Shown here: piece by piece, positions 9,669 through 18,724 of the stretch
Layout of the letters: each line of letters starts with the position of its first letter
Position numbering within the stretch: position 1 is the first letter of the stretch
Assembly (NCBI GenBank): GCA_019351975.1
Contig: JABBOG010000007.1
Span: 46,159 to 110,158, forward strand
Direction of reading: 5' to 3'
Source of the DNA: Acidobacteriota bacterium
GTDB lineage: Bacteria; Acidobacteriota; Terriglobia; Terriglobales; Acidobacteriaceae
DNA: 64,000 bases
The notes under the pieces: generated by a model
What the model was told of the DNA's origin: nothing
Seen by the model: the letters and a program-made list of their open reading frames with translations, nothing else
Database searches by the model: none
Program-made: the position numbers and the translations under genes

Positions 9669-10847
9669 ATGAAGGCGACGTTGGGAATTTCTTCTGCGGT
9701 TGTGGTTGTGCTGCTGGGTAGCACGCTGAGTCTCGCGCAGACTGCTGGCGATGCGCAGAGAGCTTACGCTGAGCATGCGGCGAAGGCGCAGAGTTATCTG
9801 CGGCAGAATCGGCCTGACCTGGCGATTCCAGAGTTGGAAGCGGCTGTGGCGGCAAAGCCCGACAGCGTGGATGCACAAGGGAATCTGGGCGTGCTGCTGT
9901 TCTTTCAGGGAAAGTATGCTCAGGCACTTCCTGAGCTGAAGGCGGCAGTAGGGATGAAGCCTGATCTTTGGAAGATTGAGGCGCTGTTGGGGATCGCGGA
10001 ACGCCGGACCGGCGATGAGATGCAGGGGAGGAAGGATCTGGAGACTGCGTTTCCGCACATTGAGGAAGAGAAGCTGAAGATCAATGTGGGGCTGGACTTG
10101 ATTGAGAGCTACACGGCGACCGATGATCTGGACAAGGCGTCGGACATGGTGGCGCAGTTGCTGAAGCTGAAACCAACGGACCCGGCGCTGCTGTATGCCG
10201 CGTATCGGATTCATTCGCAGATGATGGCACAGTCGCTGCTGACGCTGTCGCTGGTGGCGCCGGAGTCGGCGCAGTTGCATCAGGCGATTGCGCATGAGTT
10301 GCAGCGGACGCATGATCTGGCGGGAACGATCAAGAATCTGCGGGAGGCGCTGGCGATCGATCCGAACCTGCCGGGGATTCACTTTGAGCTGGCGGAGGCG
10401 CTGCATGCTTCGGACGATCAGCGGTTGAAGGCCGAGGCAGAGACGCAGTACAAGCTGGCGGTGGAGACAAACCCGAACGACCCGAAGGCTGCGGCGAGGA
10501 TGGGCGATATTGAGGTGGAGAAGGGCGATATTGCGGCGGCCCAGAGGTACTATGAGCAGGCGCTGAAGCTTGATCCCAGCTCGGCAGACGCGACAATCGG
10601 GCTGGCGAATGTTGATGTGGAGAAGGGTGATCCCGGAGAGGCGGCGAAGCTGCTGGAGCAGGTTGTGGCGGCGGACCCGACGAATTATCTGGCGCACTAC
10701 AGACTGAGCGCTGTGTACCGGAAGCTGCACCGACCGGAGGCGGTGGAGAAGGAGTTGTCCGCATACAAGAAGTACAAGGACATGCACGAGACGCTGACGG
10801 ATGTGTATCAGAAGATGGATGCGCCGGATAAGGCAGCGACACAATGA
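9669..10847 (+). CDS. Secreted tetratricopeptide-repeat protein
   Basis: 392 residues from the ATG at 9669, which has AGGAAGG directly upstream and opens a signal peptide (MKATLGISSAVVVVLLGS, cleavage near LAQT). Several TPR units follow, for example AKAQSYLRQNRPDLAIPELE at the N-terminus, and DIAAAQRYYEQALKLDPSSA and EAAKLLEQVVAADPTN near the C-terminus. These form a scaffold for protein contacts in the periplasm. The stop overlaps the start of the CRTAC1 gene by 4 bases, indicating coupling. TPR/CRTAC1 pairs next to Oar-type receptors recur in Acidobacteria, but their joint role is not established. Confidence 0.88.
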   Translation: MKATLGISSAVVVVLLGSTLSLAQTAGDAQRAYAEHAAKAQSYLRQNRPDLAIPELEAAVAAKPDSVDAQGNLGVLLFFQGKYAQALPELKAAVGMKPDLWKIEALLGIAERRTGDEMQGRKDLETAFPHIEEEKLKINVGLDLIESYTATDDLDKASDMVAQLLKLKPTDPALLYAAYRIHSQMMAQSLLTLSLVAPESAQLHQAIAHELQRTHDLAGTIKNLREALAIDPNLPGIHFELAEALHASDDQRLKAEAETQYKLAVETNPNDPKAAARMGDIEVEKGDIAAAQRYYEQALKLDPSSADATIGLANVDVEKGDPGEAAKLLEQVVAADPTNYLAHYRLSAVYRKLHRPEAVEKELSAYKKYKDMHETLTDVYQKMDAPDKAATQ

Positions 10848-12601
10848 TCCACGGCGCCAGACGATTCGTGCAGGCGGGCGGTCGCAGGTGCATTTTTGTT
10901 GCTGTCAGTGTCGTGGCTTCGTTGCTGTCAGGAATAAGTGGCGTTGCGCAGACCAGGAATGCGGCGCAGCGCGGAACTGTGCCGCAGCTGGTGGACATCA
11001 CGGCGTCGACGAAGATTCACTTTGAGCATCTGTCGAGTCCGGAGCAGAAGTACATTGTGGAGTCGATGAGCGGAGGTGTGGCGCTGATTGATTACGACGG
11101 CGATGGCTGGCCGGATATTTACTTCACAAATGCGCCCAGCGTGGCGATGGCGGAGAAGGGTGAGAAGGCGCGTAGTGCGCTGTATCACAACAACCATGAC
11201 GGGACATTTACGGATGTGACGGAGAAGGCTGGCGTTGGATATCCCTGCTGGGCGATGGGTGTGGCTGTCGGCGACTATAACAACGACGGGCTTCCGGACA
11301 TGGTTGTGAGCTGCTTTGGGGGTGTGGTGCTGTACCGGAACAACGGAGATGGGACGTTTACGGATGTGACGAAGGCTGCGGGCCTGGACGCGGACCATGG
11401 ATGGGCGACTGGTGTGACGTTTGGGGATTATGACGGCGATGGCAACTCGGATTTGTTTGTGCCGCATTATGTGGCGCTGGATATGAAAGACCTGCCGTTA
11501 TTTGGTTCGAAGACGACGTGCACGTATCACGAGATTGCGGTGCAGTGTGGGCCTCGCGGGCTGAAGGGATCGCCGGACGCGTTGTATCGGAACAACGGCG
11601 ATGGGACGTTCACGGATGTGTCGGCGGCGGCGGGTGTGAACGATCCGAGCGACTACTTTGGGCTGGGCGCGGTGTGGTCGGATTTTGGGAATGATGGCAA
11701 GCTGGACTTGTTTGTGGGCAACGACGGCGAGCCGAATTACCTGTATCGCAATGATGGTAGTGGGCACTTCAAGGATGTGGCGCTGGAGGCGGGCGTTGCA
11801 GTGAGCGAAGACGGCGTGGAGCAGGCGAATATGGGGCTTGCGCTGGGGGACTACCAGAATGTGGGACGGATGAGTATCGCTGTCTCGCACTTCAGCGATG
11901 AGTATGCGACGTTGTTTCGGAACGACGGCAATTTCAGTTTTACGGATGTCTCGCACGCGGTGGGGATTGCGAAGCCGAGCGTGCCGTATGTGGGTTGGGG
12001 CGATGCGTTTGTTGATCTGGACAACTCAGGCTGGCTGGATCTGGTGCTGGTGAATGGGCATGTGTATCCGCAGGTGGACAATGCGAAGGCGGGGACGTCG
12101 TATCGTGAGCCGAAGTTGGTGTACATCAACCAGCATGACGGTACGTTTCGCGAAGAGGGAGCGGCGACTGGGAAAGCTGTAGGTATTGCGCAGGTAAGTC
12201 GCGGGATGGCGGTGGGAGATCTGTTTCATCGCGGTGCGCTGGACCTGGTGGTGGAGAATCTGGTGGGGAGCCCGATGATTCTGGAGGCGAAGCCGAACCC
12301 GGCGAACCGTTGGGTGAGCTTTGCGTTGGAGGGTGCTCCGAAGAACAGGCTGGCGCTGAATACGCGGGTTCGGGTGACGACGGGGAAGCTGGTGCAGCTG
12401 GGAGAGCTACGCAGCGGCGGGAGTTATCTGTCGCAGAGTGAGTTGAAGCTGCACTTTGGCCTGGGCGAGGCGAAGGTCATCGATAAGGTGGAGGTGATGT
12501 GGCCGAATGGGGCGACGCAGATGTTTACGGATGTGGGGGTGGATCGGTTTTATAGCTTGAAGCAGGGCGGGGGGTTGGTTGCAGCGGCTGTAGCAAAGTA
12601 A
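10844..12601 (+). CDS. CRTAC1-family protein with FG-GAP/VCBS repeats and ASPIC/UnbV domain
   Basis: 585 residues with a signal peptide (cleavage near GVAQ). The centre is a beta-propeller of FG-GAP/VCBS repeats with calcium-binding loops such as DYDGDGWPDIYF, DYNNDGLPDMVV and DFGNDGKLDLFV. The C-terminus (about 490-575) is an ASPIC/UnbV domain (TTGKLVQLGELRSGGSYLSQ, VEVMWPNGATQ). It is probably an extracellular or periplasmic binding protein; the ligand is unknown. It is translationally coupled to the TPR gene. The convergent LacI gene ends 32 bp downstream. Confidence 0.9.
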   Translation: MIHGARRFVQAGGRRCIFVAVSVVASLLSGISGVAQTRNAAQRGTVPQLVDITASTKIHFEHLSSPEQKYIVESMSGGVALIDYDGDGWPDIYFTNAPSVAMAEKGEKARSALYHNNHDGTFTDVTEKAGVGYPCWAMGVAVGDYNNDGLPDMVVSCFGGVVLYRNNGDGTFTDVTKAAGLDADHGWATGVTFGDYDGDGNSDLFVPHYVALDMKDLPLFGSKTTCTYHEIAVQCGPRGLKGSPDALYRNNGDGTFTDVSAAAGVNDPSDYFGLGAVWSDFGNDGKLDLFVGNDGEPNYLYRNDGSGHFKDVALEAGVAVSEDGVEQANMGLALGDYQNVGRMSIAVSHFSDEYATLFRNDGNFSFTDVSHAVGIAKPSVPYVGWGDAFVDLDNSGWLDLVLVNGHVYPQVDNAKAGTSYREPKLVYINQHDGTFREEGAATGKAVGIAQVSRGMAVGDLFHRGALDLVVENLVGSPMILEAKPNPANRWVSFALEGAPKNRLALNTRVRVTTGKLVQLGELRSGGSYLSQSELKLHFGLGEAKVIDKVEVMWPNGATQMFTDVGVDRFYSLKQGGGLVAAAVAK

Positions 12602-12633
12602 CGGGGTGCGCGGGGTGCGGCATGGCGCTACGT

Positions 12634-13686
12634 TCAGGATGGGTGGACGCGGGCGGTGGATTCGCGGATGATGAGCTCCGGGGAGACGGTGATGGTGTCG
12701 GGATGGGGCTGGTGGGTGAGGTGTTGGAGGAGGGCCGCTGCGGCCTTGCTGCCCATGAGTTTCAAGGGCTGGCGGATGGTGGTGAGGCTGGGGACCTGGA
12801 AGGACGCGGATTGGATGTCGTCGAAGCCGATGATGGAGACGTCCTGCGGGACGCGGAGGCCGCCGTCGTGGAGGGCGCGGATACTGCCCATGGCGGAGAC
12901 GTCGTTGAAGCAGAGGATGGCGGTGAACTTTTGACGGCTCTCGAGGAGATCGTGGATGCCGGGGTAGCTAACTTCTGGCGAGGTTGAGTCTTTGGAAAGC
13001 TGAATGGTGAGGCGTTCGTCGATGGCGAGACCAAGCTCACGAGCGACGTTGAGGGTGGCTGCCCAGCGGAGTTCTGTGTCGGTGCTGACCGACTGGCCTT
13101 TCATGAAGACGATCTTGCGGTGGCCGAAGTCGTAGAGATGCTGGACGGCGAGGCGTGCGGCGAGTTCGTGGTCGAGGCCGACGTTGGTGATGTTGGGGAG
13201 GGTCGTGTGGCCGGCGATGAGGACGGTGGGAAGGGGCAGCGGATCGGTGAGCACGGTGTCGATGGCGAGGATGCCGTCGACGCCGCGGGCCTGGAGCAGT
13301 GCGGGGTACTCTTTAATGAGGTGTGGCTTGTGACGGTGGTGGACGGTGAAGTAGAAGTAGCCTTCTTCCATGAGCAGATCGCCGATGCCGGAGAGGACCT
13401 GGGAGTGGTAGCCTTCGCCGAGTTCGGGGAGAAGGATGCCGATGCTGCGCATGGGCTTGCCGAGCAGGGAGCGGGCGATCATGTTGGGCTTGTAGTTGAA
13501 CTCGGCGGCGGCGGCGCGGATGCGCTGACGGGTGGCTTCTGGGATGGAGCGGCCGGGGATGTCGTTGAGGACAAGTGAGATCGTGGAAGGGCTGAGGTCG
13601 AGGTGGCGCGCGATGTCTTTGAGGCTTACACGCGGATGGGCGTTGGTTGTAAGAGGATCATTCGCTGGACGTCTTCGCATGGTCAT
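12634..13686 (-). CDS. LacI-family transcriptional regulator
   Basis: 350 residues. The N-terminal helix-turn-helix starts VSLKDIARHLDLSPSTISLV and ends with the hinge segment ARSL, whose Leu inserts into CG-centred operators. A periplasmic-binding-protein-like sugar domain follows from about residue 70 (RSIGILLPELGEGYHSQVL, DGILAIDT, IIGFDDIQSASFQVPSLTTIRQP). GAGGAG lies 9 bases before the ATG. The gene is divergent from the GH3 beta-glucosidase gene, and the space between holds a perfect CAAACGTTTG site inside the glucosidase promoter, so local repression relieved by a sugar is likely. The inducer is unknown. Confidence 0.93.
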   Translation of the reverse strand: MTMRRRPANDPLTTNAHPRVSLKDIARHLDLSPSTISLVLNDIPGRSIPEATRQRIRAAAAEFNYKPNMIARSLLGKPMRSIGILLPELGEGYHSQVLSGIGDLLMEEGYFYFTVHHRHKPHLIKEYPALLQARGVDGILAIDTVLTDPLPLPTVLIAGHTTLPNITNVGLDHELAARLAVQHLYDFGHRKIVFMKGQSVSTDTELRWAATLNVARELGLAIDERLTIQLSKDSTSPEVSYPGIHDLLESRQKFTAILCFNDVSAMGSIRALHDGGLRVPQDVSIIGFDDIQSASFQVPSLTTIRQPLKLMGSKAAAALLQHLTHQPHPDTITVSPELIIRESTARVHPS

Positions 13687-13831
13687 CAGGTTTGCTCCTC
13701 ACAGCATAGCAACAATGTGCTGTGTTTCTGGACTAGCTGGGTTCACAGCGTCGATTTGTGGTGCCGCACGCTGAACTCGTCACTCCGCTCATCACGCTGC
13801 GGCTGAGGGATGGACAACGATGAAGAAGTTG

Positions 13832-13861
13832 TGGACAGAGAAACAAACGTTTGCCTACAAT
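13832..13861 (+). promoter_or_regulatory. Beta-glucosidase promoter with embedded LacI-type operator
   Basis: TGGACA (13832-13837) and TACAAT (13856-13861) are separated by 18 bp and resemble sigma-70 hexamers with one mismatch each. The perfect palindrome CAAACGTTTG (13844-13853) lies between them, so a bound repressor would block polymerase. The site lies between the divergent LacI-type and GH3 genes, 75 to 100 bp before the latter. Confidence 0.62.
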
Positions 13862-13928
13862 GTGTTTACTCTGTTACCCGCTGTATGCCGCATGATGCGT
13901 GGGAAGGTCTTGATTCGGGGACTGGCGG

Positions 13929-16280
13929 ATGAACTCTTGCTTCACTTTTGGGGGTAGTGCTTTGCGTGTTGAGATCGTACGGACTTTGCTTGCGGTTTCG
14001 TTGGTGGTTGGACTGGGCTGGACGGCTTCGGTGAGCCGGACGGAGCGGCCGAGCGTCGTGTTTGCGCAACAAACGATGGCATCGGCGGCGGACTCGGAGG
14101 CATTGGCGACGGCGTTTGCGGACAAGCTGATTGCGAAGATGACGCTGGAGGAGAAGATTGGGCAGATGAGCCAGGTGGCGCTGAATGCGCCGCTGGATGA
14201 GCCTCTGGATGAGATGGTGCGCAAAGGGCGCGTGGGGTCGTTTCTGTTTATCACCGATGCGACGGAGATGGATCGGCTGCAGCATGAGGCGGTGGAGCAG
14301 AGCCGGCTGCATATACCGCTGCTGTTCGGGTTCGATGTGATCCATGGGTTCAGGACGATCTATCCGGTGCCGTTGGCGATGGCGTCGAGCTGGGACCCGG
14401 CGGTGGTGGAGCACGCGCAGGCGATGGCGGCGAAGGAGGCTCGTGCGACGGGGATTCAGTGGACGTTCGGGCCGATGGTGGATATTGCGCGCGACCCGCG
14501 GTGGGGGCGGGTGATGGAGGGGGCGGGCGAGGATCCGTTTCTAGGATCGCGGATGGCGGCTGCGCAGGTGAAGGGGTTTCAGGGCGAGCGGCTGGGGACG
14601 CCGGACCATATTATGGCGTGTGTGAAGCACTTTGCGGGGTATGGGGCGGCGTCGGGTGGGCGGGATTATGAGGAGTCGAACATCTCGGATGAGCAGTTGT
14701 GGAATGTGTATCTGCCGCCGTTTCACGCGGCGGTGGAGGCGGGCGCGGGGTCGTTGATGAGCGCGTACATGGATCTGAACGGCGTGCCTGCGACGGGGAA
14801 CCGCTTTCTGTTGCATGAGGTGCTGCGCGATGATTGGGGGTTCAAGGGGATGGTGGTGAGCGATTGGGACTCGGTGAGCAGCCTGGTGACGCACGGGTTT
14901 GCGGCAGACGATGAGGATGCGGCGGCGCGGGCGGTGAATGCGGGCGTGGATATGGAGATGACCAGCCATGATTTTCGAGACAAGCTGCCGGAGGCGGTGA
15001 AGTCGGGGCTGGTGAAAGAAGCAACGATCGACGCGGCGGTGGAGGCGATCCTGGTGGCGAAGTACAAGCTGGGGCTGTTCAAGAATCTGTATGTTGATCC
15101 GAGTAAGACGGCTGCGCAGATGGTGACGGCGGAGCAGCGTGCGGCGGCGCGAGAGACGGCGACGAAGACGGCGGTGCTGCTGCGGAACGAAGGCGGGTTG
15201 CTGCCGCTGGGCGATAAGGACAGGAAGATCGCGGTGGTGGGAATGCTGGCGGATTCGAAGGCGGACATTATGGGTTCGTGGAGTCTGGCGGGGCATCCGG
15301 CGGACTCGGTGACGGTGGTGGAGGGGATGCGGAAGAGGTTTGGCGCGGAACGTATTTCGTACACGAAGGGTGTGGAGATTGAGCGGGAGCAGCCGTCGAT
15401 CTTCGATCCGCAGTTCACCAGCCCGAAGCCGGTGATGAAGAGCGATGCGGAGCGGGAGGTGGAGTTCAAGCATGCGATTGCGTTGGTGAAGCAGTCGGAT
15501 GTAGCTGTGCTGGTGTTGGGTGAGTTGCAGAGCATGAGCGGAGAGAGGGCGTCGCGGTCGAGCCTGACGCTGCCGGGCAAGCAGGAGGCGCTGCTGGAGG
15601 CAGCGGTGGCGACGGGCAAGCCGGTGGTGCTGGTGCTGCTGGGCGGAAGGCCGCTTAACATAAGCTGGGCGTCGGAGCATGTGGGGGCAATTCTAGAGGC
15701 GTGGTATCCGGGTACGGAGGGCGGCGATGCGATTGCGGATCTGCTGTCAGGCGATGCGAATCCGGGCGGGAAGCTGCCGTTGGCGTGGCCGCGCAGTGTG
15801 GGGCAGATTCCGATCAACTATGCGAGGAACCTGACGCAGATACCGGAGGCGTTGAATGAGCGCTATTGGGATGCGACGAGTGCGCCGCTGTATCCGTTTG
15901 GATATGGGCTGAGCTATTCGACGTTTGCGATGACGAACCTGAAGATGAGTGCGCCGACGGTGCGTGCGGGAGCGGCGATGCAGGTTTCGGTGGACGTGGT
16001 GAATACGAGCGACCGCGATGGCGATGCGGTGGTGGAGATGTATACGCATCAACGTGCGGGGAGTGCGTCGAGGCCGGTGCGGGAGCTGAAGGGGTTCGAG
16101 CGTGTGTCGCTGAAGGCGCATGAGACGCGGACGGTGACGCTGGCGCTGGATACCAGGGAGCTGGGCTTCTGGAGCCCGCAGACGCACAAGTGGGGGATGG
16201 AGCCGGGAATGTTTGACGTGTGGGTTGGAGACGATGAGACGGCGAAGGAACATGCGACGTTTGAGATGGTGGCGCGGTAG
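13929..16280 (+). CDS. bglX: Periplasmic GH3 beta-glucosidase (BglX-like)
   Basis: 783 residues from the ATG. A TTG at 13962, preceded by a G-run, gives a cleaner signal peptide and may be the true start. The GH3 N-terminal barrel begins near KMTLEEKIGQMSQ and has KHFAGYGA and the nucleophile Asp312 in GMVVSDWDSV. The GH3 C-terminal sandwich (GEQQ-type region LVLGELQSMSGE) and a final fibronectin-III-like domain (VVEMYTHQRAGSASRPVREL) complete the BglX architecture. It should cleave terminal beta-glucosyl residues from oligosaccharides in the periplasm. The divergent LacI regulator and the operator in its promoter suggest sugar induction. Confidence 0.93.
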   Translation: MNSCFTFGGSALRVEIVRTLLAVSLVVGLGWTASVSRTERPSVVFAQQTMASAADSEALATAFADKLIAKMTLEEKIGQMSQVALNAPLDEPLDEMVRKGRVGSFLFITDATEMDRLQHEAVEQSRLHIPLLFGFDVIHGFRTIYPVPLAMASSWDPAVVEHAQAMAAKEARATGIQWTFGPMVDIARDPRWGRVMEGAGEDPFLGSRMAAAQVKGFQGERLGTPDHIMACVKHFAGYGAASGGRDYEESNISDEQLWNVYLPPFHAAVEAGAGSLMSAYMDLNGVPATGNRFLLHEVLRDDWGFKGMVVSDWDSVSSLVTHGFAADDEDAAARAVNAGVDMEMTSHDFRDKLPEAVKSGLVKEATIDAAVEAILVAKYKLGLFKNLYVDPSKTAAQMVTAEQRAAARETATKTAVLLRNEGGLLPLGDKDRKIAVVGMLADSKADIMGSWSLAGHPADSVTVVEGMRKRFGAERISYTKGVEIEREQPSIFDPQFTSPKPVMKSDAEREVEFKHAIALVKQSDVAVLVLGELQSMSGERASRSSLTLPGKQEALLEAAVATGKPVVLVLLGGRPLNISWASEHVGAILEAWYPGTEGGDAIADLLSGDANPGGKLPLAWPRSVGQIPINYARNLTQIPEALNERYWDATSAPLYPFGYGLSYSTFAMTNLKMSAPTVRAGAAMQVSVDVVNTSDRDGDAVVEMYTHQRAGSASRPVRELKGFERVSLKAHETRTVTLALDTRELGFWSPQTHKWGMEPGMFDVWVGDDETAKEHATFEMVAR

Positions 16281-16309
16281 AGGCCTATGTACACTGGGTT
16301 TCATCGCCA

Positions 16310-16343
16310 CCCATGTCTAAGAAGCGAGACATGGGGCACCCGG
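16310..16343. repeat. Dispersed hairpin repeat, copy 1
   Basis: The element has arms CCCATGTC and GACATGGG around a 10-base centre, then GGCACCCGG. A second copy, differing at two positions, is at 62147-62180. It lies in the GH3-fabZ spacer. Confidence 0.7.
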
Positions 16344-16384
16344 ATGGGTGCGGGTTCGAGATGAAGCTGTACGACCGGCGGGGG

Positions 16385-16390
16385 TATACT
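16385..16390 (+). promoter_or_regulatory. Candidate -10 element (TATACT) close to fabZ start
   Basis: TATACT ends 10 bases before the fabZ ATG, so initiation about 7 bases downstream would leave a leader of only a few bases. No clear -35 or Shine-Dalgarno sequence is visible. Confidence 0.4.
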
Positions 16391-16400
16391 CAACTTCGTT

Positions 16401-16955
16401 ATGAGTGATTCTTCTGTGAGCAATGTTGCAGTGGTTGAGGCTGGGAGCGCATCGAAGCCGGCTGAGAAGACGACGATGGATATCGTCGAGATTATGGCGA
16501 TGTTGCCGCACCGTTATCCGTTTCTGTTGATTGATCGCGTGGTCGAGATTGAGCGGAAGGTTCGCGTGGTTGCGATCAAGAATGTGACGATGAACGAGCC
16601 GCACTTTGTGGGTCACTTTCCGGATTATCCGGTGATGCCGGCAGTGCTGCAAGTGGAGGCGATGGCGCAGGCCGGAGGCGCGCTGCTGCTGACGGAGTTC
16701 TCCGCGACTGAACGCGAGGAGAAGCTGATGATGTTCACGGGGATCGAGGCGGCAAAGTTCCGGCGGCCAGTGACCCCGGGAGATCAACTGCGCATTGAAG
16801 TGACCGTGATGAACTGGCGCAGCACGATGGTGAAGTTGAAAGGCGCGATCACGGTAGAGGGCAAGCTGGTTTCAGAGGCGACCTTTACGGCGGCGCTGGT
16901 GCCGCGGATGCGCAAACCAAAAGAGGCTGCGGTGGCGGAGGCTCCAGTCGCGTGA
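16401..16955 (+). CDS. fabZ: 3-hydroxyacyl-ACP dehydratase FabZ
   Basis: 184 residues; the hot-dog domain starts at about residue 26 after a variable N-terminal extension. The signature LPHRYPFLLIDRVVE and the segment GHFPDYPVMPAVLQVEAMAQ carry the catalytic His and Glu. The enzyme dehydrates 3-hydroxyacyl-ACP in fatty acid synthesis. Its overlap with lpxA (shared GTGA) is the usual arrangement linking fatty acid and lipid A synthesis. The N-terminus is about 25 residues longer than typical FabZ. Confidence 0.95.
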   Translation: MSDSSVSNVAVVEAGSASKPAEKTTMDIVEIMAMLPHRYPFLLIDRVVEIERKVRVVAIKNVTMNEPHFVGHFPDYPVMPAVLQVEAMAQAGGALLLTEFSATEREEKLMMFTGIEAAKFRRPVTPGDQLRIEVTVMNWRSTMVKLKGAITVEGKLVSEATFTAALVPRMRKPKEAAVAEAPVA

Positions 16956-17737
16956 GCATCCATCCGACTGCGATTGTGGCTGAAGGCGCGGTGGTTCCGG
17001 AGAGCTGCACGGTGGGGCCGTTCTGCACGATTGGCGCGAATGTGGTGCTGGGCGAGGCGTGCGAGCTGGTGTCGCATGTGGTGCTGGATGGACATACGCG
17101 GCTGGGTAAGGGAAACCGCGTGTTTTCGTTTGCGTGCCTGGGGATTGCGCCGCAGGACCTGAAGTATGCGGGTGAGCCGACGCGGTTGGAGATCGGCGAC
17201 GAGAATACGATTCGGGAGTATGTGACGATCTCGCGCGGGACCACGGGTGGCGGGGGTGTGACGAGAGTGGGTTCCGGCAACCTGATTATGGCGTATGTGC
17301 ACATCGGGCATGACAGTGTGATTGGGAACGGATGTATTCTGCCGAACGGCGCGACGCTGGCTGGACATGTGACGGTGGAGGATCATGCGACGCTGAGCGC
17401 GAATGCGCCGGTGCATCAGTATTGCCGGATTGGGCGGTACAGCTATATCGGCGGAGGGACGACGGTGACGCAGGATGTGCTGCCGTACTCACTGACGTCG
17501 ATTGAGCGGAATAATCATGCGTATGGCTTGAACAAGGTTGGGTTGCAGCGGAAGGGGTTTACGGCGGAGCAGTTGCAGGAGCTGTCGGCGGCGATGCGAC
17601 TGCTGACCAGCGGGAAGCGCAATACGACGCAGGCGCTGGAGGCGATGCGGGCGATGATTGCGGACGGAGCGGGCGGGGACCATGTGCAGTATCTGGCGGA
17701 GTTTGTTGCAGCGAGTGAGCGTGGAGTGATCAAGTAG
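16952..17737 (+). CDS. lpxA: UDP-N-acetylglucosamine acyltransferase LpxA
   Basis: 261 residues from a GTG start that overlaps the fabZ stop. The left-handed beta-helix hexapeptide repeats are clear (IHPTAIVAEGAVVPESCTVG). The catalytic His lies in MAYVHIGHDSVIGN, and the C-terminal helical part includes NHAYGLNKVGLQRKGF. It transfers a hydroxyacyl chain from ACP to UDP-GlcNAc, the first step of lipid A synthesis in the cytoplasm. Length matches the family. lpxI follows after 2 bp. Confidence 0.96.
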   Translation: MSIHPTAIVAEGAVVPESCTVGPFCTIGANVVLGEACELVSHVVLDGHTRLGKGNRVFSFACLGIAPQDLKYAGEPTRLEIGDENTIREYVTISRGTTGGGGVTRVGSGNLIMAYVHIGHDSVIGNGCILPNGATLAGHVTVEDHATLSANAPVHQYCRIGRYSYIGGGTTVTQDVLPYSLTSIERNNHAYGLNKVGLQRKGFTAEQLQELSAAMRLLTSGKRNTTQALEAMRAMIADGAGGDHVQYLAEFVAASERGVIK

Positions 17738-17739
17738 CG

Positions 17740-18639
17740 ATGAGCACTGGCGATGCTGTGCCCACGCTGGGGCTGATTGCAGGGAACGGGCAGTTTCCGT
17801 TTCTGCTGCTGGACGCGGCGCGGGCGCATGGGCTGCGGGTGGTGGTTGCGGCGATTAAAGAAGAGACGTCTGCGGAGATGGACGCGCGTGCGACGCGGGA
17901 GCCGGACTGGATTCGCGTGCACTGGATGTCGCTGGGGGAGCTGTCGCGGCTGATTGAGATGTTTCAGCGCGAGGGGGTGACGCGCGCGGTGATGGCCGGA
18001 CAGGTGAAGCATAAGCAGATTTTTTCGAGCATACGGCCGGATTGGCGGCTGGCGAAGCTGTTGCTGAATCTGCGCACGAGGAATACGGACATGCTGCTGG
18101 GAGCGGTGGCGAAGGTGCTGGAGGATGAGGGGATTACGCTGGTTTCGTCGACGGCGTTTTTGGAGCCTATGCTGGCGTGTGAGGGTTTGCTGACAGCGCG
18201 TGCGCCGGACGAGATGGAGCGCGGAGACATCGAGTATGGGCTGCGGGTGGCGCGGGGGATTGCGGGGTTTGACCTGGGGCAGACGGTGGTGATCGCGGCG
18301 GGTGCATGCGTGGCGGTGGAGGCGATGGAGGGCACGGACGCGGCGATTGCGCGGGCGGGGGCGATCTTTCGCACGCTTGGGGAGTCTGCGGAGGATGCAG
18401 CGAGCACGCTGCAGCGGCGGTTGACGGTGGTGAAGGTGGCAAAGCCGAATCAGGATATGCGGTTCGATGTGCCGGTGGTGGGTGTGCCGACGGTGGAGGC
18501 GATGCGTGCGGCGGGGGCGACGTGCCTGTGCGTGGAGGCGGGGCGGACGCTGCTGTTTGATCGAGAGGCGATGGTGGTGGTGGCGGATGCGGCGGGTATC
18601 TCAGTGGTTGGTGTGGCGAAGGATTCGGCGCAGATTTGA
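17740..18639 (+). CDS. lpxI: UDP-2,3-diacylglucosamine pyrophosphatase LpxI
   Basis: 299 residues. The N-terminus LGLIAGNGQFPFLLLDAA and the motif AKPNQDMRFDVPVVG near the C-terminus are characteristic of LpxI, the Mg-dependent alternative to LpxH first described in Caulobacter. The Asp in RFD is in the catalytic segment. It hydrolyses UDP-2,3-diacyl-GlcN to lipid X. Placement 2 bp after lpxA supports the call. lpxD and lpxB are not beside it in this window. Confidence 0.93.
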   Translation: MSTGDAVPTLGLIAGNGQFPFLLLDAARAHGLRVVVAAIKEETSAEMDARATREPDWIRVHWMSLGELSRLIEMFQREGVTRAVMAGQVKHKQIFSSIRPDWRLAKLLLNLRTRNTDMLLGAVAKVLEDEGITLVSSTAFLEPMLACEGLLTARAPDEMERGDIEYGLRVARGIAGFDLGQTVVIAAGACVAVEAMEGTDAAIARAGAIFRTLGESAEDAASTLQRRLTVVKVAKPNQDMRFDVPVVGVPTVEAMRAAGATCLCVEAGRTLLFDREAMVVVADAAGISVVGVAKDSAQI

Positions 18640-18724
18640 TGATGGCATCGAGTGCGGTCGCGAGGGTGAGATAAGATGGCATCGGCGGCGGTCAGCAGCT
18701 AACGGCGCGCCCAGGAGATGTTCC

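Noticed and set aside
9651..10844. Open minus-strand frame opposite the TPR gene
   Set aside because: Arg/Leu/Gln-rich with no domain and fully contained in the TPR gene.
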